Shown here piece by piece: positions 1-7,966 of a stretch of DNA of 64,000 nucleotides (position 1 is the stretch's first letter; each line of letters begins with the position of its first letter). Below the pieces are notes generated by a model. The model was not told the DNA's origin and did no database searches. It was given only the letters and a program-made list of their open reading frames with translations. The stretch is from Gammaproteobacteria bacterium (GTDB taxonomy: Bacteria > Pseudomonadota > Gammaproteobacteria > Pseudomonadales > Azotimanducaceae): positions 248,001 to 312,000 of the forward strand of contig JAJFJZ010000020.1 of the NCBI GenBank assembly GCA_021773565.1. Reading direction: 5' to 3'. A program made the translations under genes and the position numbers.

Positions 1-1
1 C

Positions 2-544
2 TTTGACCAGCTTATTTGTAACGCACTTACACAGGAGCTTGATGCACAGATCAGCCTTTCTCCAGGGTTTCGCTGGGGAACCAGCGTACTTCCAGGGCAA
101 ACCATCACGATGGAACGCGTCATGGACCAAACCGCTATCACTTATCCGCAGACTTACACCACGGAGATGTCAGGTGATCAGATAAAATTTATCCTCGAAA
201 GCGTATCCGACAATCTCTTTGCTCCAGACCCCTACTACCAGCAAGGGGGAGACATGGTCCGTGTTGGTGGACTACGCTTCAGCTGCACACCGAATGCTGT
301 GATGGGAAAACGCATAAACGATCTCACCCTGCCAAATGGCTCGCCTGTGTCGGCTTCCTCAAGCTACAAGGTTGCAGGATGGGCAACCGTGGGCGCAATA
401 TCTACCGGCCCTGATGTTGCCGACGTAGTGGCGAACTATTTGCGCAACCAAAAAGTAGTGAATATTACCTCTTTTAATGAACCCGTACTTAAAGGGGTGA
501 AATCCAATCCGGGTATCGCTGACTATAAGGCGCAGTTATTATGA
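2..544 (+). CDS. soxB: SoxB thiosulfohydrolase, C-terminal part (cut by window start)
   Basis: SoxB is the periplasmic di-manganese hydrolase that releases sulfate from the sulfane-bound thiosulfate carried on the SoxYZ swinging arm. Only the last 180 or so residues are present. Frame 2 is open from the window edge and reads FDQLICNALTQELDAQISLS, followed by SPGFRWGTSVLPG, a stretch typical of the 5'-nucleotidase C-terminal domain of SoxB. The catalytic metal site lies off the window. An ATG at 110 is internal and not the real start. The stop codon overlaps the next gene by four bases (ATGA), so the two are translationally coupled. The rest of the sox operon (soxXYZA) is presumably to the left, which I cannot see. 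Confidence 0.88.
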   Translation, partial: FDQLICNALTQELDAQISLSPGFRWGTSVLPGQTITMERVMDQTAITYPQTYTTEMSGDQIKFILESVSDNLFAPDPYYQQGGDMVRVGGLRFSCTPNAVMGKRINDLTLPNGSPVSASSSYKVAGWATVGAISTGPDVADVVANYLRNQKVVNITSFNEPVLKGVKSNPGIADYKAQLL

Positions 545-1002
545 ATTTTCAATATGGTCCCCTTGTTACGCTCTTTCTGCTGAATCTCATACCAACACTC
601 ATGGCTGCAGATGAGTCTGCACTAAATGAAGACAAACCGTTCGCCGAGGCGCACCTTGTTATGCAAATAAGTGACGCTAACCCGGTTCACTACCAGGCTG
701 CCCTGGACATTGCCAACAACCTGACAAAACACTATGGGGGGCCAGATTTTGTGGACATCGAGATTATAGGTTTTGGTGCCGGTGTGCCCATGATGTTTGC
801 AGAAAACAATAGCAACGCTTCCAGAATATCCAGCTTGATGGCAAACGGCGTGCGCTTTTATGTTTGTGGCAATACACTGGATACACTGGAACGAAAAACA
901 GGTAAATTGCCCGCCACTCTACCCGGTGTAATACGCGTTCAAACCGGTGTTGCTTTTCTAATTGATGAGATAAAGCGTGGTTATCTGCACCTGCATCCCT
1001 AG
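541..1002 (+). CDS. Periplasmic DsrE-like protein of the sox operon
   Basis: A 153-residue protein with an N-terminal hydrophobic signal sequence (about residues 5-22, ending near LMAADE), so probably exported. The remainder resembles the DsrE/DsrF-like fold: a conserved core around VDIEIIGFGAGVPMMF, a single Cys in GVRFYVCGNTLD, and a C-terminal GVAFLIDEIKRGY. DsrE-type proteins act as sulfur carriers. Periplasmic versions recur in sox operons, although their partner is not settled. It starts inside the soxB stop (ATGA overlap), so it is the last gene of this sox transcript and converges on the gene pair at 1004-2080 with only one base between. Its lone Cys would be the carrier residue (inference). 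Confidence 0.75.
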   Translation: MNFQYGPLVTLFLLNLIPTLMAADESALNEDKPFAEAHLVMQISDANPVHYQAALDIANNLTKHYGGPDFVDIEIIGFGAGVPMMFAENNSNASRISSLMANGVRFYVCGNTLDTLERKTGKLPATLPGVIRVQTGVAFLIDEIKRGYLHLHP

Positions 1003-1003
1003 T

Positions 1004-1534
1004 TCATTCGTAACTGTCTTCCAGCACAAAAAAGGTGAGTCCAATTAATGCCAGGCTGAAAACTATAGCAAAATAGATGGGGTCGATACCTATGAGCCCG
1101 GTTATCGTGATATTACCGAAGTTGGCATTACTGATGAGCGCCGATTCGAGGTAGGGAAAGGCGATTGAGAAGATAAAAGCGCCTGCAAGACCACCTGCAA
1201 GGGTGAACATGGCATCCACTTTCCCCTCTGCAGAACCAACCACACAGGTTCCCGGACAATACCCGGATACCGCCCAGCCTAGCCCAAAGATAATTCCACC
1301 CAGCGCTACGCCCCAGATGTATGCCGGTTTGATACTCAGGTTTGCAAGCCCGCCCGCATCCAGCAGGTATACGCCCAAGGTGCCGACCCCAATTGCGGTC
1401 GCCATCAATTTGATGATGGTCATATCCTTAAGCAGCAAGGTGCCAAGTATGCGGCGGTAGCTTGAGGCGCCACCCAGATAAAGTATCGCTCCAAAAGCGC
1501 AGCCAATAATAAAACCGGTAATTAATAATTCCAC
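1004..1534 (-). CDS. YeeE/YedE (DUF6691-like) sulfur transporter half
   Basis: A 176-residue polytopic membrane protein of the YeeE/YedE class, the family of TsuA and SoxT that moves thiosulfate or other reduced sulfur through the inner membrane. It begins MELLITGFIIGCAFGAILYL, has about five hydrophobic segments, and carries the signature WAVSGYCPGTCVVG, whose cysteines correspond to the sulfur-relay cysteines of this family. At roughly half the length of a full YeeE it should work with the upstream half-transporter (1544-2080), nine bases away on the same strand. The pair resembles the PmpA/PmpB arrangement found near persulfide-metabolism genes. The substrate is inferred from family and from the neighbouring soxB. 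Confidence 0.8.
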   Translation of the reverse strand: MELLITGFIIGCAFGAILYLGGASSYRRILGTLLLKDMTIIKLMATAIGVGTLGVYLLDAGGLANLSIKPAYIWGVALGGIIFGLGWAVSGYCPGTCVVGSAEGKVDAMFTLAGGLAGAFIFSIAFPYLESALISNANFGNITITGLIGIDPIYFAIVFSLALIGLTFFVLEDSYE

Positions 1535-1543
1535 AAGATACCC

Positions 1544-2080
1544 CTAGGTATTCCGGTTGCGGTAGAGAAATTTAGCCATCAGGATGGCCGTTCCAAAAGT
1601 CAAAACCCCAAAAATGAAGGAGCTTACGGCCAACTGTGAAATTCCGCTGATCATGTGCCCGCTGGTACATCCTCCTGCCAATCGTGCTCCAAATAAAAGC
1701 AGGAAACCGCCTCCAAATGCAGCCAAATTTCGTTTAAAGCGGGAGTCGCCAAACTGGTTCTTCCACATTGGTGGCATAGACCCTTTGTCTGCCTGTGGTT
1801 GTTTATCACCAAACAGTCTGGCCGTGACACCACCACCCACCAGCATACCCAGCACAAGCATCCAGCCGTACCCTACCCCCCAACCTTCTTTTTCACCGTA
1901 TCGGGCCAGGTAATCATTGGATTCAGCAAACCCGGGTGCAATCCGGTGCGTGATCACAGCATCTGTGACTACAAACTGGGTGGACACACCCAGAGGCTTC
2001 ACCAAAGCGGTGGCCAGGGTCAAAAGAAGCCCCAGTGCAACTCCTGCGACTTTCCAGGAAATAATTGCCTTGTCATGCAT
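1544..2080 (-). CDS. YeeE/YedE sulfur transporter half, first of pair
   Basis: A 178-residue inner-membrane protein and the first gene of the two-gene unit with 1004-1534. It has an N-terminal membrane segment, a soluble stretch of about 30 residues (APGFAESNDYLARYGEKEG) probably facing the periplasm, then three further hydrophobic segments. The motif ARLAGGCTSGHMISG is the Cys-containing signature of YeeE/YedE transporters. The two halves carry complementary signatures (GGCTSGH here, GYCPGTC in the partner), as expected for one split transporter. The start ATG at 2080 follows a purine-rich AAAAGGGG. It is divergent from the HAMP protein gene, with about 170 bases of shared upstream DNA that contains the imperfect palindrome CCCTATATCAGGG. 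Confidence 0.8.
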   Translation of the reverse strand: MHDKAIISWKVAGVALGLLLTLATALVKPLGVSTQFVVTDAVITHRIAPGFAESNDYLARYGEKEGWGVGYGWMLVLGMLVGGGVTARLFGDKQPQADKGSMPPMWKNQFGDSRFKRNLAAFGGGFLLLFGARLAGGCTSGHMISGISQLAVSSFIFGVLTFGTAILMAKFLYRNRNT

Positions 2081-2253
2081 AATCCATTTACCCCTTTTAG
2101 CTTAGCCAGGCTACCCTATATCAGGGTTTGGCAATATTCAGGAAAACCGGTGTATAAATCAACATTTCCGGATATAAAAATTTAGACAAGGCGCACACTC
2201 CGATCTACGTCTTTGTGATAATTTCCCCGTATTCGAGCCAAAGGCACAAGTGC

Positions 2254-2775
2254 ATGGACAAGGCAGCGACAGGAATCATGGACAATTCACCAGCCGACAC
2301 CGGAGCTGGAACCGGTAGAAGCCGGCGAAAGTGGAAGAATTTTTTCATAAAACCCAAATATCAAATGAAGTACACCTGGCATCAAATCGCAGGTGGTTTG
2401 GCGTTCTTTTCGGTGGCCGCCATTATGGTACTGATCAAGGTTGGTGAAATTGACGCACTCATGGATCAGTCCAGGGTTCTCGATCTGAGCACCCAGGTTC
2501 AGATTACCCGCATCTACGTGGAGATGGTCACCATATTTATGGTGCTGTTTGCAGGTTACATATTCTACGCCTGCATGCTGATGCTGGTAGTAAGCCATAG
2601 AGTATCTGGCCCAACTATCGCTATCGTGGCAACCATAGAAGAACTGATAAAGGGAAATTACGGATTCAAACGCCCGCTGCGCAATCATGATGAACTCGGT
2701 TCAATACAGCATGTTTTGCAGGAACTATCGGAAAACCTCAAAGAAAAAAGCGAGGCACAAAAAAAGGGTGGTTAG
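2254..2775 (+). CDS. Small two-TM HAMP-domain membrane protein
   Basis: A 173-residue protein with a basic cytoplasmic start, two transmembrane helices (about residues 45-63 and 94-117) and a C-terminal HAMP-like segment. That segment has RVSGPTIAIVATIEELIKGN, then the typical HDELGSIQHVLQELSENL ending in a charged helix. It stops right after HAMP, with no kinase, cyclase or chemotaxis output domain. It could therefore be an orphan signal relay or an accessory subunit; the role is not recognisable. I chose the ATG at 2254 over a GTG at 2215 because no ribosome-binding site precedes either convincingly and the ATG keeps a normal cytoplasmic tail. It is divergent from the YeeE pair, so a sulfur-related role is possible but unproven. 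Confidence 0.65.
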   Translation: MDKAATGIMDNSPADTGAGTGRSRRKWKNFFIKPKYQMKYTWHQIAGGLAFFSVAAIMVLIKVGEIDALMDQSRVLDLSTQVQITRIYVEMVTIFMVLFAGYIFYACMLMLVVSHRVSGPTIAIVATIEELIKGNYGFKRPLRNHDELGSIQHVLQELSENLKEKSEAQKKGG

Positions 2776-2790
2776 CCAGGCCAACCACCC
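2766..2790. terminator. Hairpin at the 3' end of the HAMP gene
   Basis: A perfect 8-bp stem, GGGTGGTT / AACCACCC, with a 9-base loop that contains the stop codon of the HAMP gene. It is followed on the plus strand by a T-rich stretch (TATATCTTGATTT). The adjacent gene (2821-4980) converges here, so the hairpin may stop transcription from both sides. The T-tract is imperfect. Confidence 0.5.
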
Positions 2791-2820
2791 TATATCTTGA
2801 TTTAGCTCAAATCGATAGAA

Positions 2821-4980
2821 CTATTTTTTCTTGTTTTTCTTGCCCTTTTTCTTTTTGTTCTTTTTAGCTTTTTCAGACTTCTTGCTCTTGTCTTTTTTAG
2901 CTTTCTTGGACTTTTTCTTCTTGGATTTCTTGCTCTTCTTGGATTTCTTGCTCTTCTTGTCAGGTGTACCATCTACAAATGAAGCAGTAACCGTAACCGG
3001 CAGGCTTTCAGCCTGACAACGAGCGACTCCGGCCACCGAAGCAAATCCAATATTGGTTGTGGTTTCAAATAGCGTGGTTGATTCCGTTAACCGCTTGGAC
3101 TCACCAGACTCAAGGTCAAAAGTACCGCCAATAAGGCCCAGTTTATCGTCTGATACCTGAATACCTTCCACTTTTTCACTACCGTCATTGGTCACTTCGT
3201 ATCCATAAGTTACCAGGGCACCGCTATTGGCAGCCCCGCCACCAGCGTTACAGTCCAGAGCTTTATTGTTTGCGTCAACAAACCCTTCCAGGGTCCAGTT
3301 ATTGACAAAGCGGGACAGGTTTTTCTTGCCATCACCCGCCAGTTTTCCACAATCCGAGGGATCGTTGAAATCTACGTCCGAACAGGACATGTGGAATTGG
3401 GATTTACCGATACCATCAATGCTGACAATCTGGTCATTTCTACCGTTGGTCACAAAGAAAGTAGTGGGTGCACCTGGAGCAACTGACTGGGTTGCACCAT
3501 TATGCGTAACATCTACCGCATCCGGACCATTCCAGCTCACAGTAAACTCCTTGAGTTTACCTTTGCACTTGGAAGGTGTTTCGCGAACCAGCTCGATGTC
3601 ACAGCTTTGTGCAACCGGAAACTGATCTCCACCGGCACCAGCACCACAGTTCAGAATGTCACCATTGGCATCAACAAAACCATCCAGACTCCAGTCGTTA
3701 ATAAACCCGGTCTTGCCTTTACCGTCACCGGCTGGCTTGCCACAATCCGAAGGATCGTTGAAGTCATCATCTGAACAGGACATATGGAACACTGATTCAC
3801 CCAGACCATCAATCTGCACAAACTGGTCGTTGTTACCATCTGTCTGGAAGAAGGTAGTTGGAACACCTGGTGATACGGACTGGCTGGCACCATTATGGGT
3901 TACATCAATGTCACCGCTGCCATTCCAGATAACGGTAAATTCCTGCAACTTGCCTTTACACTTGCCAGTACTCGCCTCGGGAGGATCAACGACACAGGTT
4001 TTTTCCACGCTGATACAATCAGTGGAAGGAATCGAGATACTTAATCCAATGGTATGCCATGAAAAAGATGCGGGTTCATTCGGATTGGAAGCCCCCGCCA
4101 GCTCGTCTGATATGGCCGTTACGCTTAACTGGGTCTCCCCCGCCGGGACCGGTACCGCATTGACATAGGAGTCCCACTCGTCACCGTCCACACTATTAAG
4201 CGGGTCTTCGATAATAAACTCTGTAGCGCCCACGGTAACCCTGATCAGGTTTGGCCTTTGGCCACCGCCTGAAGCTGCGCCTTCCACACCACTAAAAAAC
4301 AGGTCCAGATTGGCTACGCGATCAACAGCTGCTGCAGGAAAGTTGAAAACCTGGGGTACAGTAACCTGCAAATCTCCGGATCTTGCAAGAAATGCATAGT
4401 CGTCACCGTCACGCAGATCAACCCACGAACCGGATCCATCTGTGTATATTACAAGAATTCCAGCACCGTTATTAACCGGTCGATTTTCGCCGGGCTTGGA
4501 AAAATTAAAGCCCATATCTTCCACGACAAATGAGTTAAAACCTGCAGACACACTGCTGGTAATATCTGCACGATATGTGTGATCAAAAAGCGGTCTGGCT
4601 GGCCGTATATTGATTGGCCCGCCTATCAGGGTACCCTGGATAGGATTCCCATCAAAGGTAATGGTGTCGCCATCAGTTGAGGTACCGGTCTCGTTATATC
4701 CCGCCCAATACAACAGTGCCGTTTCAACGGTGGCAGCAGCCGGAACGGTAAACTCAATGGTGCCTTCGTTATCTTCAATCATGCCAGTGCCCGCAGAAAC
4801 GATTCCATCTCCCGGACAGCGGTACGAATCCGTACCTTCCATGATGCAGCCAGGACCCGACGAAGTCCCGAGTGTCTCCGTCCCGTCAGCAAGAGCGGTT
4901 GCTCCAGGCAAAATCGCAAATACTACGAGACCAAACCACATCGCGAGTGCGCGATTTAACTTAATTTTATTTGTTTTCAT
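2821..4980 (-). CDS. Secreted repeat protein with poly-lysine C-terminal tail
   Basis: A 719-residue exported protein. A Sec signal peptide spans about residues 1-31 (hydrophobic WFGLVVFAILPGA, cleavage near ALA-DG). Residues 32-330 form a beta-rich region of unknown family. Two clear tandem repeats follow, about residues 338-450 and 470-583. Each begins KCKGKL(Q/K)EFTV, contains VDVTHNGA(S/T)QSV and HMSCSD.DFNDPSDCGK, and ends DANN..LDCNAG. They resemble the DUF7467-type module, with six or so conserved cysteines. A small Ig-like domain (about 585-670) leads into a tail of about 47 residues that is almost only K and S (672-719). GGAG 8 bases before ATG supports the start. It is transcribed alone. 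The function is unknown; the tail could bind polyanions (DNA, LPS, polyphosphate). Confidence 0.8.
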   Translation of the reverse strand: MKTNKIKLNRALAMWFGLVVFAILPGATALADGTETLGTSSGPGCIMEGTDSYRCPGDGIVSAGTGMIEDNEGTIEFTVPAAATVETALLYWAGYNETGTSTDGDTITFDGNPIQGTLIGGPINIRPARPLFDHTYRADITSSVSAGFNSFVVEDMGFNFSKPGENRPVNNGAGILVIYTDGSGSWVDLRDGDDYAFLARSGDLQVTVPQVFNFPAAAVDRVANLDLFFSGVEGAASGGGQRPNLIRVTVGATEFIIEDPLNSVDGDEWDSYVNAVPVPAGETQLSVTAISDELAGASNPNEPASFSWHTIGLSISIPSTDCISVEKTCVVDPPEASTGKCKGKLQEFTVIWNGSGDIDVTHNGASQSVSPGVPTTFFQTDGNNDQFVQIDGLGESVFHMSCSDDDFNDPSDCGKPAGDGKGKTGFINDWSLDGFVDANGDILNCGAGAGGDQFPVAQSCDIELVRETPSKCKGKLKEFTVSWNGPDAVDVTHNGATQSVAPGAPTTFFVTNGRNDQIVSIDGIGKSQFHMSCSDVDFNDPSDCGKLAGDGKKNLSRFVNNWTLEGFVDANNKALDCNAGGGAANSGALVTYGYEVTNDGSEKVEGIQVSDDKLGLIGGTFDLESGESKRLTESTTLFETTTNIGFASVAGVARCQAESLPVTVTASFVDGTPDKKSKKSKKSKKSKKKKSKKAKKDKSKKSEKAKKNKKKKGKKNKKK

Positions 4981-5339
4981 TTGAGTTCAACTCCTCTCAT
5001 ATCCCTGTTACCTAGCAATACAACAGCAAAACCCCACAGCCGTTTTACATGGCAATGGCTAAAAGAGGGGCGTAGAGGAAAATCCATGTAGGCAGGAATT
5101 GCCAATCAGGCACCAAAATTCCCTATGGACCTTTATATGGCAATCTGCGCATCGACGACCAAATTCAAGTGTTTTGGCTATCTTTACTAAACTTAAGAAC
5201 AAGTTAGCACAACTACTTTCAAATTCGAAACGCCTTTTGTGCGCGTAATGTATGCAAATGTATGTGCAGATACCCCTATATTCCTGATATCAGGCCCGTG
5301 ACCGTTGATTATTGGTCGGAGCCCATGTAAAACCTGACA
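4981..5339. other. Intergenic region between divergent genes, 359 bp
   Basis: This DNA separates the divergent secreted-repeat gene and nhaA and must hold both promoters. On the minus strand GAGGAG lies just before the ATG at 4980. On the plus side there is a perfect 12-bp palindrome CCTGATATCAGG at 5283-5294, about 45 bases before nhaA, a possible operator. No open reading frame with a ribosome-binding site was seen on either strand, and I could not assign a convincing -35/-10 pair. Confidence 0.5.
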
Positions 5340-6698
5340 ATGGAATCAAAACAAATGAAAGAGTACCTTGCCCCCTGGGAAGCCGCATTTGACCGGGTTC
5401 TCAGCCCGCTGGAAGAGTTTGTCCACCGGCAAACAACAAGCGGCATTCTGCTGATGTTGTGTGCAATTACGGCGCTTTATCTTGCCAATAGTGTCCATAG
5501 TCCGGCTTATTACAAAGTTCTTGAAACACCCTTCACAATTGGCCTGCCAGCGTTCCAACTATCCAAATCCCTGCATCACTGGATAAATGATGGACTAATG
5601 GCAATATTTTTCTTTGTTGTTGGGCTGGAACTGAAACGGGAGTTGCTCGTAGGAGAGCTGGCCGACTTGAAACAGGCAATTTTACCCGTTTCTTCAGCTT
5701 TGGGCGGTATGTTGGTACCCGTGTTCATTTATCTGCTGATTAACCCGGAGGGGCACACGGTTGATGGTTGGGGCATTCCAATGGCTACGGATATTGCATT
5801 TGCGCTGGGTACCCTGGCATTACTTGGCTCAAAAATACCCAAGAGCCTGTTCACCTTTCTGGTGGCTGTCGCAATTGTGGACGATTTGGGCGCCGTGACA
5901 GTAATTGCGCTGTTTTACACGGAAACGCTTAACTTTACAGCACTGGCTGTCGTCGGAATGCTGATGTTTTTGTTAACTGCGCTGAACCTCGGAGGAATAC
6001 GGCACTCCCTGCCCTACCTGCTGTTAGGTGCGATCCTGTGGATAGCGATGCTCAAGAGTGGTGTACACGCAACGCTTGCTGGAATATTCCTGGCATTTAC
6101 GCTGCCAATGAGACCCAAATACGACGCCAAACGGTTTTTGACGCAAATCCATGACATGGTGGGCAAGATAGAACAAGCCTACCACAAGGAAAAGAATATC
6201 GTGCTTAACCATACCTTGCGTGCCCGTGTCCAGGCATTGGGGCGGGGTGTGGCACTCGTGCAGGCACCAGCACAATCACTGGAGCAGAAAATGCATATTC
6301 CGTCTGCCTATTTTGTGATACCGATCTTCTCACTCGCCAATGCCGGGATCCCGATCGATTGGGATACATTGCCAGACATCTTGAGGAATCCGGTTGCGAC
6401 AGGAATTACACTTGGATTAATACTGGGAAAGTTACTGGGAATTGCCGGATTTGCCTGGATCGCCGTCAAGAGTGGAATTACCAGCTTGCCCCCAAATTTG
6501 AATTTTAATCATATCATTGGGGCCGGTCTGTTGGGCGGAATAGGCTTTACCATGTCAATATTTGTAGCTGAATTGGGATTTGCCCACCATGCCCAGGACT
6601 TGTTAATGGCTAAAACCGGGGTTTTGATCGCCTCACTTATTGCAGGCATTTCAGGATACCTGTGGCTCTATTTTCGCTCCTCGACGGTGAACGAATAA
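5340..6698 (+). CDS. nhaA: Na+/H+ antiporter NhaA
   Basis: An inner-membrane antiporter that expels Na+ (or Li+) for H+, giving pH and salt tolerance. At 452 residues it is longer than E. coli NhaA (388). Family signatures are present: HHWINDGLMAIFFFVVGLELKRE, GWGIPMATDIAFALGTLALLG, the ion-binding pair in VAIVDDLGAV (D181-D182), and GAGLLGGIGFTMSIFVAELGF near the end. An insert of about 60 charged residues (roughly 258-320, around YDAKRFLTQIHDMVGKIEQAYHKEKN) interrupts the middle of the protein. Inserts of this kind occur in other long NhaA versions and may be a cytoplasmic loop. The start ATG lacks a strong Shine-Dalgarno sequence; ATG at 5355 is an alternative. It is monocistronic. Confidence 0.95.
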   Translation: MESKQMKEYLAPWEAAFDRVLSPLEEFVHRQTTSGILLMLCAITALYLANSVHSPAYYKVLETPFTIGLPAFQLSKSLHHWINDGLMAIFFFVVGLELKRELLVGELADLKQAILPVSSALGGMLVPVFIYLLINPEGHTVDGWGIPMATDIAFALGTLALLGSKIPKSLFTFLVAVAIVDDLGAVTVIALFYTETLNFTALAVVGMLMFLLTALNLGGIRHSLPYLLLGAILWIAMLKSGVHATLAGIFLAFTLPMRPKYDAKRFLTQIHDMVGKIEQAYHKEKNIVLNHTLRARVQALGRGVALVQAPAQSLEQKMHIPSAYFVIPIFSLANAGIPIDWDTLPDILRNPVATGITLGLILGKLLGIAGFAWIAVKSGITSLPPNLNFNHIIGAGLLGGIGFTMSIFVAELGFAHHAQDLLMAKTGVLIASLIAGISGYLWLYFRSSTVNE

Positions 6699-6761
6699 TT
6701 TTTTCGCGTAAAATTATACTCCTCGGCCGGTTTAACACCGACGGCGGGTGATGCGTAGTAT

Positions 6762-7787
6762 CTAGCGATTGGGTCCGCGCTCCATGGACACCGGCTGCCA
6801 CTGCATCAATCCTGAAGCAGGTAAAACCGTTGGGTTCACACAGCTCATCGGCCACTTTCCTTCCAGTACCAGGGCTATTTCCCTGGCAGCACGGCGACGG
6901 GTTTCAGGGCGCATTCGGGTAGATTGGGCAGCAACGTGGGGCGTGAGCACCACATTTGTCATGCTGATGAGTGGATTCTTCAAATCAGGTGGTTCCTGAG
7001 CCAATACATCCAATCCTGCACCTGCAATTTCACCATTTTGCAGAGCGTCAATTAAATCAGCTTCGTTTATTGTGGGTCCCCGACCGGTATTAATCACCAA
7101 TGCAGAGTTTTTCATGCGAACAAAGGTTTTCTTATCCAGCATTTGGTGGGTTTCAGCATTATGCGCGGCATGCATTGAAATGTAATCCGAGCGCTCCAGC
7201 AATTCATCCAGTGTAACGGGTTCTACCCCCTCCCCTGTTATTACCAGCTCGCTGATATAGGGATCATAGGCGATTACATGGATGCCAAATGATTTGGCGC
7301 GTCGAGCCACAGCTCTAGCCACACTGCCAAAAGCGATCAAGCCCAGTGTCCTGCCCAACAATCGAGGCACTTCGCAGAGTACCATTCGGCCTTTGTACCA
7401 TTCCCCCTGTTGTATAAGCGACTGCATCATTTTTGTTTGTCGAACAGCACTTAATAACAACATCATCGCGTGATCGGCAACTTCTTCAATAAACACATCC
7501 GGTACGTTGGTAACAACAATCCCCGCTCTGGTGGCTGCCTCGACGTCCACCATATCCACCCCTACGCTACCTACACCGATAATTTTACAGTTCTCCAGTT
7601 TTTCAATCAATGCGGCATCAAAACGTACACCCCACGAAGTCAGGATGGCATCAGCGTTACACAAAAATTCGGAAAGGCCGTCTTCCGGGATTACTTCTTC
7701 CAGGTCTGCAAGGGGTTCCAGCAAATCTGCCTCAAGGGCATACCGCACTCGCAAGTCCTCTGCGCGATATCGAACAGGAAACATCAT
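6762..7787 (-). CDS. D-isomer-specific 2-hydroxyacid dehydrogenase
   Basis: A 341-residue NAD(P)H-dependent oxidoreductase of the SerA/glyoxylate-reductase family, which interconverts 2-hydroxy- and 2-oxo-acids. It has the substrate-binding lobe (GVGSVGVDMVDVEAAT) and the Rossmann lobe (GRTLGLIAFGSVARAVARRA, a somewhat degenerate G-x-G-x-x-G). The catalytic triad context is present: R in NTGRGPTINEADL, E in DVLAQEPPDL, H in LTPHVAAQS. The start is uncertain: the frame stays open to 8015, but that would run into the divergent aldolase. I chose the first ATG at 7787. Upstream in frame lie GTG codons inside three 15-bp repeats. Divergent from the HpaI aldolase, it probably serves the same pathway, for example reducing the 2-oxo acid released by the aldolase (inference). 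Confidence 0.8.
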   Translation of the reverse strand: MMFPVRYRAEDLRVRYALEADLLEPLADLEEVIPEDGLSEFLCNADAILTSWGVRFDAALIEKLENCKIIGVGSVGVDMVDVEAATRAGIVVTNVPDVFIEEVADHAMMLLLSAVRQTKMMQSLIQQGEWYKGRMVLCEVPRLLGRTLGLIAFGSVARAVARRAKSFGIHVIAYDPYISELVITGEGVEPVTLDELLERSDYISMHAAHNAETHQMLDKKTFVRMKNSALVINTGRGPTINEADLIDALQNGEIAGAGLDVLAQEPPDLKNPLISMTNVVLTPHVAAQSTRMRPETRRRAAREIALVLEGKWPMSCVNPTVLPASGLMQWQPVSMERGPNR

Positions 7788-7788
7788 T

Positions 7789-7833
7789 GCCACACTTTTC
7801 TTCGCCACACCTTTCTTCGCCACACCTTTCCTC
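7789..7833 (-). repeat. Three 15-bp tandem repeats at the dehydrogenase start
   Basis: On the plus strand the units are GCCACACTTTTCTTC, GCCACACCTTTCTTC and GCCACACCTTTCCTC, directly before the ATG at 7787. Read on the minus strand, each unit carries a purine-rich (G)AAAGG-like stretch next to an in-frame GTG. Because 15 is a multiple of three, a change in copy number would add or remove a five-residue block (about AKKGV) without shifting frame. Confidence 0.85.
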
Positions 7834-7966
7834 GCCACGGCGTTTCCCTCTCTATGCAAAGGTTTGATTGTGGCATGCCTGACCAAAGCAGTCACATGCC
7901 AGTGTATTTGACTATTTAACACGGGCTGTGCAATGTCTGATAACGCAAAACTTCGGAGAATTATAA

